Shown here in pieces: positions 7,689 to 14,974 of a stretch of DNA of 18,143 nucleotides. The notes under the pieces are model-generated. The model was not told the DNA's origin. It saw only the letters and a list, made by a program, of their open reading frames with translations, and did not search any database. The translations under genes and the position numbers were made by a program. Position 1 is the stretch's first letter, and every line of letters begins with the position of its first letter. This DNA comes from JBILVQ01 sp044370375 (GTDB taxonomy: Bacteria; Bacteroidota; Bacteroidia; UBA4408): the NCBI GenBank assembly GCA_044370375.1, contig JBILVQ010000042.1, positions 1 through 18,143 on the forward strand, written 5' to 3'.

Positions 7689-8091
7689 TTTCTGATAGTT
7701 CCAAAATTCTGTTAAATTCATCTTCGGTTACTGGTGAAACCGACAACCTCCCTTGTTTAATTAATCCAAGATTTTCAAGTCTTTTGTCGGCTTTCATGGT
7801 ACTTAAACCTACCGGATTTTTTAGTTTTTTAAAGGGTTTTAAATCCACTGCCACCCAATTGTTATCTTCTGTTGTTGGATCCTGATAGGCTGTTTTAACA
7901 ACTTTTGCAATTCCAACAACGCACAATCCTTCATTGCTATGATAGAAAAGCGCAAGATCGCCCTTTTCCATAAGCCTTAAATTATTTCTTGCCTGGTAAT
8001 TTCTTACCCCATCCCAAACGGCCATTTTTTCTTTAACAAATTGGTCCCATGAAAATTTAAAGGGCTCCGATTTTACCAACCAATATTTCAT
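7684..8091 (-). CDS. EVE-domain protein (PUA-like fold)
   Basis: This 135-residue protein is essentially one EVE domain, related to human THYN1. EVE domains have a PUA-like fold with a pocket proposed to read modified bases in DNA or RNA; the role of stand-alone bacterial members is not settled. Family signatures are KYWLVKSEP (2-10), the VWDGVRNYQARNNLR segment (25-39), ALFYHSN (47-53), VVGIAKVVKTAYQDPT (58-73) and RLSVSPVTEDEF (115-126). Length is typical for the single-domain form. Its ATG overlaps the holA stop as ATGA, which strongly suggests translational coupling with holA. No modification or restriction gene is fused to it. Confidence 0.93.
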   Translation of the reverse strand: MKYWLVKSEPFKFSWDQFVKEKMAVWDGVRNYQARNNLRLMEKGDLALFYHSNEGLCVVGIAKVVKTAYQDPTTEDNNWVAVDLKPFKKLKNPVGLSTMKADKRLENLGLIKQGRLSVSPVTEDEFNRILELSEI

Positions 8092-9161
8092 CCGTTAAAA
8101 ATTTTAAATAGCAATTCCTGATAAACCTCACTTTCATCTAGGCTGAAGCCATCCGAACCTTTCATCCGATTATCGGCATCTTTGAGGGAGGAAAAAATAA
8201 AAGGCATTTTTTGCAAAGGGTAATTTTTTGCAGCAAGGGCAAAATCTTTCACAAAATAAGGATTGATGCCCAATACCCCGGCAAGGGCAGCATCCGACCT
8301 TGGTTCCGGAGCTACATGATATAGGAAAACACGGTTAAAGTATGCATACAAACTGCCCAAGACCATGTAAATTGGGTTTTCCTTTTTATTGGCCGCAAAA
8401 TATTCAACAATTCGGTATGCTTTCAAAACATCTTTTGATGACAAAGCTTTTTGTAATTCGAAAACGTTAAATTCCTTGGTTATGCCAATGTTTGCATCAA
8501 CCATGGCTGTGCTAATTTCATCGCCCGGCTTAAGTAACAATTTTAACTTCGAAACTTCATTGGCAATTTTCGATAAATCACTTCCCAGATAATCACACAA
8601 CATTTGTGCTGCATTCGAATTGATTTTAATTTTCTGTGCCTTCACATAATCCTCAATCCATTTCGGGATATGATAATCCCTTAACGGCTCTGCATAAAAA
8701 TACCCGGGGAAACTTTTTACCTTTTTGGCAAGGGTTACCTTTCCGTCAATTTTCCCATACTTGTGGCAGAATACAAGCACTGTTGTAGGAACTGGTTGGT
8801 TCAAATACTCTTCCAACACATAAATTTCCTTTTTCTTACCAGCAATTTTTATTTCAATTTTCTCCTCCAGATCAACCAAATCTTGCGCCTCCCTTACAAT
8901 AACAACCTGCCTTTCGGCAAACATAGGAAAACGTTTTGCCTGGGAAATAACATCCGATATTTTTACATCGCGGCCATAAAAAACAAAGTGATTAAATTCC
9001 TTTTCCTCAGGGCTCAAGGCCTTCTCTTCGATAAGATCACACAAGGCATCGATGAAGAAACTTTCATCCCCTTCAAAAAAATAAAAAGGATGAAAAGAAC
9101 CTGCATTAATTTCGGCCATCATGCCTTGAAAAGAACCGGAATTAGAAACCGTCTTCGCCAT
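8088..9161 (-). CDS. holA: DNA polymerase III subunit delta
   Basis: HolA (delta) is the clamp-loader subunit that opens the sliding beta-clamp during replication. I start it at the ATG at 9161 (357 residues), one base after the AMP nucleosidase stop. A TTG at 9170 would add three residues and overlap that gene. Visible features fit the divergent delta family. The N-terminal AAA+-like domain has PFYFFEGDESFFIDAL (about 25-40) and the beta-interacting region AKRFPMFAERQVVIVREA (about 74-91). The middle lid has CDYLGSDLSKIANEVSKLKL (about 189-208). A C-terminal helical collar domain starts near FNVFELQKALSS. There is no Walker A motif, as expected for delta. It sits in an operon between AMP nucleosidase and the EVE gene. 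Confidence 0.93.
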   Translation of the reverse strand: MAKTVSNSGSFQGMMAEINAGSFHPFYFFEGDESFFIDALCDLIEEKALSPEEKEFNHFVFYGRDVKISDVISQAKRFPMFAERQVVIVREAQDLVDLEEKIEIKIAGKKKEIYVLEEYLNQPVPTTVLVFCHKYGKIDGKVTLAKKVKSFPGYFYAEPLRDYHIPKWIEDYVKAQKIKINSNAAQMLCDYLGSDLSKIANEVSKLKLLLKPGDEISTAMVDANIGITKEFNVFELQKALSSKDVLKAYRIVEYFAANKKENPIYMVLGSLYAYFNRVFLYHVAPEPRSDAALAGVLGINPYFVKDFALAAKNYPLQKMPFIFSSLKDADNRMKGSDGFSLDESEVYQELLFKIFNG

Positions 9162-9162
9162 T

Positions 9163-9936
9163 TTACTCAAATCTTAAATGCTTCACGGTGTTCCCCTGAT
9201 TAATCAATTGATTGAGAGAATCGATGCCGATTTTCAGATGCATCTCTACAAAATTATCCGTAACCTTTTTATCGCTGGCAGCAGTTTTTACACCCGCAGA
9301 AATCATTGGCTGGTCGCTCACAAGCAACAAGGCGCCAGTTGGTATTTCATTATAAAACCCGGTACTGAAAATGGTTGCAGTTTCCATATCAATACCCATG
9401 CACCTGATTTTTCTCAAATAGGCCTTAAAATCTTCATCATGTTCCCAAACCCTTCGGTTCGTGGTGTAAACAGTACCAGTCCAATAATCACGGTTGTAGT
9501 CGCGAATGGTAGTAGAAACTGCCTTTTGCAAACTAAATGCAGGTAAAGCAGGAACCTCAGGTGGAAAATAATCATTAGAGGTACCCTCGCCTCTTACGGC
9601 TGCAATTGGCAAAATTAAATCGCCTAATTCATTTTTCTTTTTCAAACCTCCGCATTTTCCCAAGAAAAGGCAAGCTTTTGGCGAAACACTGCTTAATAAG
9701 TCCATGATGGTTGCAGCATTGGCACTACCCATTCCAAAGTTAATGATGGTAATGTTGTTTGCCGTGGCACAAGGCATTGGCTTGTCGAGACCTACAATGG
9801 GCACTTCATTCCATTCAGCAAACATTTTTACATAGTTTCCAAAGTTGGTTAACAGGATATATTTCCCCATTTTATCCAAATCCATCCCGGTATATCTTGG
9901 TAGCCAGTTGGCAACAATTTGTTCTTTCGTTTTCAT
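9163..9936 (-). CDS. amn: AMP nucleosidase (short Bacteroidota type)
   Basis: The enzyme hydrolyses the N-glycosidic bond of AMP to adenine and ribose 5-phosphate, feeding purine salvage and adjusting adenylate pools. At 257 residues it is about half the length of E. coli Amn and corresponds to the catalytic phosphorylase/nucleosidase domain without the N-terminal regulatory region. Motifs include INFGMGSANAATIMDLL (65-81), LFLGKCGGLKKKNELGD (90-106), the ribose-binding GIDMETATIF (181-190, with M184 and E185) and VSDQPM (206-211), where D208 is the likely general acid position. It is the first gene of the tightly coupled operon with holA and the EVE gene, and is divergent from the HsdR-N-type gene. 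The specificity for AMP over other nucleosides is by family resemblance. Confidence 0.9.
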   Translation of the reverse strand: MKTKEQIVANWLPRYTGMDLDKMGKYILLTNFGNYVKMFAEWNEVPIVGLDKPMPCATANNITIINFGMGSANAATIMDLLSSVSPKACLFLGKCGGLKKKNELGDLILPIAAVRGEGTSNDYFPPEVPALPAFSLQKAVSTTIRDYNRDYWTGTVYTTNRRVWEHDEDFKAYLRKIRCMGIDMETATIFSTGFYNEIPTGALLLVSDQPMISAGVKTAASDKKVTDNFVEMHLKIGIDSLNQLINQGNTVKHLRFE

Positions 9937-9949
9937 ACGCTGCTTTGTG

Positions 9950-9957
9950 CAAAGGTA
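9950..9957 (-). promoter_or_regulatory. Candidate -7 promoter box for the amn-holA-EVE operon
   Basis: On the minus strand TACCTTTG is a full match to TAnnTTTG, 13 bases before the AMP nucleosidase ATG. A TTG lies 16 bases upstream (9974-9976), shorter than the usual spacing. The predicted leader is under about 10 bases and has no Shine-Dalgarno. Confidence 0.42.
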
Positions 9958-10020
9958 AACTCATTTTTTGAAGCAAGTAATTATTCCATAAACAATTCCA
10001 CATTCAACCATCATTCATCT

Positions 10021-10028
10021 TATCTTTA
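10021..10028 (+). promoter_or_regulatory. Candidate -7 box for the HsdR-N-type gene
   Basis: TATCTTTA matches TAnnTTTG except at the last base and ends only four bases before the ATG at 10033. If functional, the transcript would start at or next to the start codon. No -33 match is visible. Confidence 0.3.
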
Positions 10029-10032
10029 GGCC

Positions 10033-10497
10033 ATGAATTTGCCCGGATTATCCATCCCTCAAACCGACCTAAGCTTTAGAATTCAAAGGGAGAAAAAACA
10101 GGTTTGGGATATTTTCAGAAAAAAATGGGTCTCCATAACCCCCGAAGAATGGGTCAGACAGCAAGTACTTCACTTTATGGTTAAGGAAAGACAATTTACT
10201 TCAGCCATGATTGCGCTTGAATCGGGATTAAAGTTTGGTGAAAAGCAAAAGCGCACTGATGCCAGAATTTTTCTTCCCGGTGGTGATATTTTGCTTTTGC
10301 TAGAATTCAAGGCGCCATCGGTTAAATTAGAACTATCTGCCATCTTACAAGCCTCCGTTTATGCAGGCGTCATTCAACCACAAAACATTTTCCTTTCCAA
10401 TGGGTTAAACCACTATTGGATTTCGAGGACTGCAAAAAATGAACAGATCCATTGGCATAGTGGAATTCCCTATTTGCACGAGCTCATTTCTGCTTAA
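10033..10497 (+). CDS. Stand-alone type I restriction HsdR N-terminal-like PD-(D/E)XK protein
   Basis: The 154-residue protein resembles the HSDR_N_2 family: the nuclease-like N-terminal domain of type I restriction R subunits, without helicase or other domains. The PD-(D/E)XK core is visible as D76 (KRTDARIF, 73-80) and E91-x-K93 (LLLLEFKAP, 87-95), followed by the Q106...Y110 helix (ILQASVYAG). All expected catalytic positions are present, so it could be an active nuclease, although no activity is established for these single-domain proteins. WVRQQVLHFMV (40-50) is the typical leading helix. No hsdM, hsdS or helicase lies nearby, so it is not part of a restriction system here. It is divergent from amn-holA-EVE by 96 bases and followed after 44 bases by the secreted subtilase, which has its own -7 box. 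Confidence 0.85.
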   Translation: MNLPGLSIPQTDLSFRIQREKKQVWDIFRKKWVSITPEEWVRQQVLHFMVKERQFTSAMIALESGLKFGEKQKRTDARIFLPGGDILLLLEFKAPSVKLELSAILQASVYAGVIQPQNIFLSNGLNHYWISRTAKNEQIHWHSGIPYLHELISA

Positions 10498-10513
10498 TTT
10501 CTCAATAAAATCC

Positions 10514-10521
10514 TACTTTTG
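10514..10521 (+). promoter_or_regulatory. Candidate -7 promoter box for the subtilase gene
   Basis: TACTTTTG is a full match to TAnnTTTG, 20 bases before the ATG at 10542 and after the stop of the upstream gene. No clear -33 element is seen. Confidence 0.38.
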
Positions 10522-10541
10522 GAAGCACAAAACGATCAGCC

Positions 10542-13343
10542 ATGAAAGTTAAATTTATTTTATCTCTTTTAATTTCCTCTTTTTTCTTCGGGTCCAATTT
10601 CGGCTATACCCAATCTGTAAAATTAGATTGGCCTGCCGATGCCGATTTCGCTACCGGAAAAATCATCCTTAAAGTAAGGAATAATTACCGCAATCAATGC
10701 TCTCAAAACGATATTCAGGTTACTGAATTACAGACAATATTGCCCTTGCTGGGAAACTATCAAATTGCAAAAAAATTCCCCAAGCATGCTTCGCCAAGTT
10801 CTGAACAATTGTCCGGCAACCGCCACCTGGTTGACCTTTCACTGATTTACGAACTAAATTACTCGTCTGCCATCAGCCTGAAAAAAGCAATTACCATGCT
10901 TTCCAACACCCACGTTTTCGAATATGTTGAACCTCTTTTTATTCCAAAACCCTATTTTAATCCTAATGACCCCGAAATTGCTCTTCAATACCACCTGGGA
11001 AAAATTGAAGCTTTTCAGGCTTGGGACCTGAATACAGGTGATACAAACATTGTTGTGGGAATAACCGATACAGGCATCGATCTTCTACATCCTGACCTTC
11101 TTGGCAATATAAAAATCAATTACCTCGACCCACCGGATGGTGCCGATAATGATTTAGACGGATACATAGACAATTATCAAGGATGGGATTTGGGCGAAAA
11201 CGACAACAGCCCTCAGTGCAATGCCAATTTTCATGGTCTTCACGTTGCCGGTTTATCGTCTGCGGTAACCGATAATGGATTGGGCATTGCAGGTTCAGGG
11301 TTTAAATGTAAAATGTTGCCGGTGAAAATATCAAATGCGGCCGGTGCATTGACCACGGCTTATGATGGTATTGTTTATGCTGCTGATCACGGATGCCAGA
11401 TAATCAACTGTTCCTGGGGTGGAACTGGAGGTGGTCAATACGGACAAGACATTGTTAATTATGCCGTATTTAATAAAAATTCTACTGTGATTGCTGCTGC
11501 TGGAAATGATGGCAATGATCAGCGGTTTTACCCTGCAACCTTTGCCAACGTATTAAACGTTAGTGCAAGTGATCAAAATGACCACAAGAAAGCAAACTCA
11601 AACTACGGAACCAAAATTGATGTAATTGCTCCGGGGGAAGATATGTATTCCACTTGGATCAATGCTACTTACACTGCTTCAGGAGGAACTTCCACAGCAT
11701 CACCCCTTGTAGCCGGGGCTGCCGCCATTGTAAAAAGCCATTTTCCGACCATGAATGCGCTGCAAGTGGCCGAACAATTAAAAGCCACTTCAGATATTGT
11801 TGACACCATTGCCGCTAATCTTCCATATCAGGGACTTTTGGGTCGGGGAAGGATCAATTTATTCCGAGCCTTAACAGAAACCTACCATCCTTCTATTGTG
11901 CTAACTGGCGACAGCCTTTACGACAACAACGACCTATCGCTGGTTTCAAACGATACCATCCGTCTTTCAGGATACTTTACCAATTACTTAAGTGCTACAG
12001 AAGGGGTTACTTTACAATTAACCAACCCATCCCCCTACTTGCAATTATTAAACGGCAATGCCAGCTTGGGTAGCATGAACACCCTTGAAACAAAAACCAA
12101 TCACAACAACCCCTTTACCCTTGTTATTCTTCCCGGGGCTCCATTCAACGAAAAAATCGATTTACCGGTCAGCATTAGCGATACTTCAGGTTTTTTAAGT
12201 CTTGAATATTTTACCGTTATCATCAACGTTGATTACATCAATGTGCAAATTAATGAAATTGCCACCAGCATAACCAGCAAAGGAAATTTTGGATTTAATC
12301 CTCCCGGACAAAGCCAGGGACTGGGCTTTCAATTCAATAACCAAAACCTATTGTATGAAGGTGGCCTGATGATTTCAGCAGGGAGTGCGAAAGTTTCAGA
12401 TGTGGTGAGAGGTACCAATGCTTCCCCTGATACAGATTTTTCATCTGTGCAAAATATTACACAAACCATTCCCGGAGTAAATGCTGAATTTGATTCTTTT
12501 GGAATTTTTACCGATGGACAATCTTTAAATCCAATTCCCGTTACAGTGGTACAAAGAGGGTTTGCGTGGAGCCAACCGGGTAACGACCATTTTATTGCCT
12601 TGCATTATGACATTATCAATTCCGGAACTACCACGCTCGATAGTGTTTATGCAGGTATTTTCACCGATTGGGACATTATGAATTCGAGTATGAACAAAAG
12701 CAGCGAAGACCTAACCCTAAAATTGGGCTATACCTTCAGCACCCAATCCAACGGACTTTTCGCAGGAGTTCAGTTGCTTTCGTGGAATGCTCCTTTTATA
12801 CATTATGCATTCGACAATTTACCGGGAGGGGCCGGTGGCATTGATTTGACCAATGGTTTTTCGACTGCTGAAAAATATCAATCACTGACACAAAACAGAC
12901 CCAATGCCGGACAAGGGGCCAACGGAAACGATGTTTGTGATGTGGTTGCAACAGGACCATTTCAATTATTGCCAGGCGATACTGCAAAAATTGCTTTTGC
13001 TGTCATTGCCGGAAATAATTTAACAGAACTTCAAAGTTCGGCCACCAATGCACAAACGCTTTTTGGAACACAGCCTGTTGGGGGCATTCAACCAAACAGT
13101 TTACAAACCAAGGTGCTTGCCTATCCTAACCCTACCAACAACGTTTTGCTTATTACCTCAAAAGACGAAAACTTGCTAACACTGCTCCAAATCACAGATT
13201 TATTGGGAAAAAATTTCACTTGTACCAGTAGCTCTAAAAATGGCCTGCTTAAAATAAACGTTGAAAGCTTACCCTCCGGAACTTATTTTGCAAATATTTT
13301 GAATGGCACAATTCCTGTAGTTGTTAAATTTGCCGTTGATTAG
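10542..13343 (+). CDS. Secreted subtilisin-like (S8) serine protease with T9SS type A sorting domain
   Basis: A 933-residue exported protease. Residues 1-24 are a signal peptide (hydrophobic core LSLLISSFFFG). Residues about 25-140 look like a propeptide. The S8 catalytic domain (about 148-445) contains D176 (GITDTGID), H231 (FHGLHVAG, with Leu where Thr is usual), the oxyanion-hole N322 (AAAGNDG) and S384 (GGTSTASPLVAG). An insertion after the Asp motif carries DNDLDGYID (202-210), a DxDxDGxxD calcium-loop pattern. Residues about 450-850 are beta-rich, with no family I can name. The last 78 residues (about 856-933) form a Por secretion tail with AYPNP (860-864) and LPSGTYFANI, which directs transport by the type IX system and usually surface anchoring. 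Substrate and role are unknown; nutrient acquisition or surface-protein processing are the usual options. Confidence 0.95.
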   Translation: MKVKFILSLLISSFFFGSNFGYTQSVKLDWPADADFATGKIILKVRNNYRNQCSQNDIQVTELQTILPLLGNYQIAKKFPKHASPSSEQLSGNRHLVDLSLIYELNYSSAISLKKAITMLSNTHVFEYVEPLFIPKPYFNPNDPEIALQYHLGKIEAFQAWDLNTGDTNIVVGITDTGIDLLHPDLLGNIKINYLDPPDGADNDLDGYIDNYQGWDLGENDNSPQCNANFHGLHVAGLSSAVTDNGLGIAGSGFKCKMLPVKISNAAGALTTAYDGIVYAADHGCQIINCSWGGTGGGQYGQDIVNYAVFNKNSTVIAAAGNDGNDQRFYPATFANVLNVSASDQNDHKKANSNYGTKIDVIAPGEDMYSTWINATYTASGGTSTASPLVAGAAAIVKSHFPTMNALQVAEQLKATSDIVDTIAANLPYQGLLGRGRINLFRALTETYHPSIVLTGDSLYDNNDLSLVSNDTIRLSGYFTNYLSATEGVTLQLTNPSPYLQLLNGNASLGSMNTLETKTNHNNPFTLVILPGAPFNEKIDLPVSISDTSGFLSLEYFTVIINVDYINVQINEIATSITSKGNFGFNPPGQSQGLGFQFNNQNLLYEGGLMISAGSAKVSDVVRGTNASPDTDFSSVQNITQTIPGVNAEFDSFGIFTDGQSLNPIPVTVVQRGFAWSQPGNDHFIALHYDIINSGTTTLDSVYAGIFTDWDIMNSSMNKSSEDLTLKLGYTFSTQSNGLFAGVQLLSWNAPFIHYAFDNLPGGAGGIDLTNGFSTAEKYQSLTQNRPNAGQGANGNDVCDVVATGPFQLLPGDTAKIAFAVIAGNNLTELQSSATNAQTLFGTQPVGGIQPNSLQTKVLAYPNPTNNVLLITSKDENLLTLLQITDLLGKNFTCTSSSKNGLLKINVESLPSGTYFANILNGTIPVVVKFAVD

Positions 13344-13380
13344 CCTTCCATTCAAAATAATGACCTTTTATATTGAAGAA

Positions 13381-14961
13381 ATGAAAAATGGGATAAGAAT
13401 TATCCTGTTTAGTTTAATCCTTTGCTTCATAGGGTCGAATTCTGCTTTTGCGCAGGATAAATTTTTTCTGATTGAAGGAAAAGCAAGCACCAATCCTGTT
13501 TCACCACCCAATGAAATTCTAATTCTTGTTTACAAAAATGGTTCGGTTACCGATCGCATTAACCCTGATAAAGAAGGCTCTTATTCCATCAAACTTGATT
13601 TTCAAAAAGACTACAAAATTTCCTTCACCAAAAAAGGAATGGTAAGTCAAAGTTTTACCGTAAATACTTCTGTTGACAAAGAAAGAATAGCGGATGCCTT
13701 TTACCCTAAAGAAATCAATGTGAATCTTTTTGCGGATGTGACCGGATTCGATAAAAGTAAAATGCCTGAACCAATGGGAAAACTGTTTTTTCAGGAAGAC
13801 ATCAACGACTTTGACTGGGATGAAAACTATCAGGCACAAGCCAATGAAAAGTTTAAGGAAGCAAAAGAATTGGCCCTTGCTCAAATTGAATTGAATAAGT
13901 TGAATGCCAATGCCGGATTAGAGGCTGAAAAAAGATTAAAGGAAGAAGCAGAAAAAAGGAAAAAAGAACTTGAAGACAAAGAAAAAGCAGATGAAGAGCG
14001 CTTAAAAGCAGAAAAAGAAAAGAAACGCTTAGAAGACCTTGCCAAGAAAGAAGCAGAAGAAAAAAATCGGATTGCTGCTGAGAATGCCGATAAGGAGGCG
14101 AAGGAGAAGAAACGTTTGGAAGACCTTGCCAAGAAAGAAGCAGAAGAAAAAAATCGGATTGCTGCTGAAAATGCTGATAAGGAGGCGAAGGAGAAGAAAC
14201 GTTTGGAAGACCTTGCCAAGAAAGAAGCAGAAGAAAAAAATCGGATTGCTGCTGAGAATGCCGATAGAGAGGCGAAGGAAAAGAAACGTCTGGAAGACCT
14301 TGCCAAGAAAGAAGCAGAAGAAAAAAATCGGATTGCTGCTGAAAATGCTGATAAGGAGGCGAAGGAAAAAGCCGCTGCTGAATTAAAAGCACAAAAAGAA
14401 AAAGCAGAACAAGAACGTTTAATGGCAGAGGCTAAATCGAAAGAGGAAAAAGAAAAAATTCGATTGGAAGCACTCGCAAAAAAAGAGAAAGAAGAAAAAG
14501 AAAAAGAAACCCTTTTGGCCGAAGAAAAAGCGAAAAAGGAAAAAGAAAAAGCAGAGGCGTTGGCAAGGAAGGAGCAAGAAAAAAAGGCGGAGGAAGAAAG
14601 AATAGCGGAGGCCAAAAAGAAGGCAGCCGAAGATGCATTGGCGGCTGCTGAAAAAGCAAAGTTGGATGAAATTGAAGCTGTAAAAAACAAGGCCAAAAAA
14701 CTGGAAGAGGAGAAGGAGAATGCCCGCTTAAAGCTTTTAAAGGACGAAGAGAACAGAGTTTTGGAACTTGCACGCCAGGAAGAATTATTCAAAAAACGTA
14801 CAGCCAATTTTACCCCTGTAATGGGCATCTATACCTCAACCATCAACAAAATTGGCGAAAAACAAGCTTTTGGCTACATCAACTTCGGTAATGGTCTGGG
14901 AAATCAGGATTTGACCAAAGAAGAGTATGATGAATACGCCAAAAAGTACAAGAAAAAGTAA
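13381..14961 (+). CDS. Secreted, highly charged helical repeat protein (TolA-like middle region)
   Basis: I start this 526-residue protein at the ATG at 13381, where a good signal peptide begins (MKNGIRIILFSLILCFIGSN, cleavage near AFA/QD at 24-25). Upstream starts at 13321 and 13362 would bury it. Residues about 26-120 look like a small beta-sandwich (IEGKAS...GSYSIKLDF...YKISFTKKG), of the type seen in CarboxypepD_reg/CNA-B-like domains. Residues about 150-470 are an almost unbroken Glu/Lys/Ala-rich helix, including four 29-residue repeats at 214-329. A conserved-looking tail (FTPVMGIYTSTINKIGEKQAFGYINFG, about 477-503) ends it. The composition suggests a stiff single alpha-helix or coiled coil spanning the periplasm, as in TolA, but without TolA's membrane anchor. 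It lies 37 bases after the subtilase. Function unknown. Confidence 0.85.
   Translation: MKNGIRIILFSLILCFIGSNSAFAQDKFFLIEGKASTNPVSPPNEILILVYKNGSVTDRINPDKEGSYSIKLDFQKDYKISFTKKGMVSQSFTVNTSVDKERIADAFYPKEINVNLFADVTGFDKSKMPEPMGKLFFQEDINDFDWDENYQAQANEKFKEAKELALAQIELNKLNANAGLEAEKRLKEEAEKRKKELEDKEKADEERLKAEKEKKRLEDLAKKEAEEKNRIAAENADKEAKEKKRLEDLAKKEAEEKNRIAAENADKEAKEKKRLEDLAKKEAEEKNRIAAENADREAKEKKRLEDLAKKEAEEKNRIAAENADKEAKEKAAAELKAQKEKAEQERLMAEAKSKEEKEKIRLEALAKKEKEEKEKETLLAEEKAKKEKEKAEALARKEQEKKAEEERIAEAKKKAAEDALAAAEKAKLDEIEAVKNKAKKLEEEKENARLKLLKDEENRVLELARQEELFKKRTANFTPVMGIYTSTINKIGEKQAFGYINFGNGLGNQDLTKEEYDEYAKKYKKK
14020..14367 (+). repeat. Four tandem 87-bp in-frame repeats (29 residues each)
   Basis: Units are 14020-14106, 14107-14193, 14194-14280 and 14281-14367. 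Each encodes KKRLEDLAKKEAEEKNRIAA followed by ENADKEAKE, with one Lys-to-Arg change in unit 3. Units 1 and 3 share GAGAATGCCGAT while units 2 and 4 share GAAAATGCTGAT, so the array looks like a duplicated pair (174-bp higher-order unit). Near identity at synonymous sites points to recent expansion or ongoing gene conversion. Confidence 0.95.
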
Positions 14962-14974
14962 ATTCTTGGAGCCA

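Noticed and set aside
9162..9170. TTG start of holA overlapping the AMP nucleosidase gene
   Set aside because: An ATG at 9161, one base after the upstream stop, is the simpler start; the extra residues add no conserved sequence.
10033..10497. Part of a type I restriction-modification system or defence island
   Set aside because: No hsdM, hsdS, helicase domain, integrase or other defence gene is present, and all neighbours look like housekeeping genes. Only the stand-alone domain is supported.
13321..13380. Upstream starts for the helical repeat protein
   Set aside because: They would overlap the subtilase or bury the signal peptide that begins at the ATG at 13381.
14020..14367. CRISPR-like array
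   Set aside because: The repeats are contiguous, in frame and without unique spacers; they are coding tandem repeats.
13853..14828. Long minus-strand open frames (up to about 315 codons) across the repeat region
   Set aside because: They are the antisense of a Glu/Lys/Ala-rich repeat and encode low-complexity Ser/Phe/Ala protein. The plus strand has a signal peptide and sensible domains.
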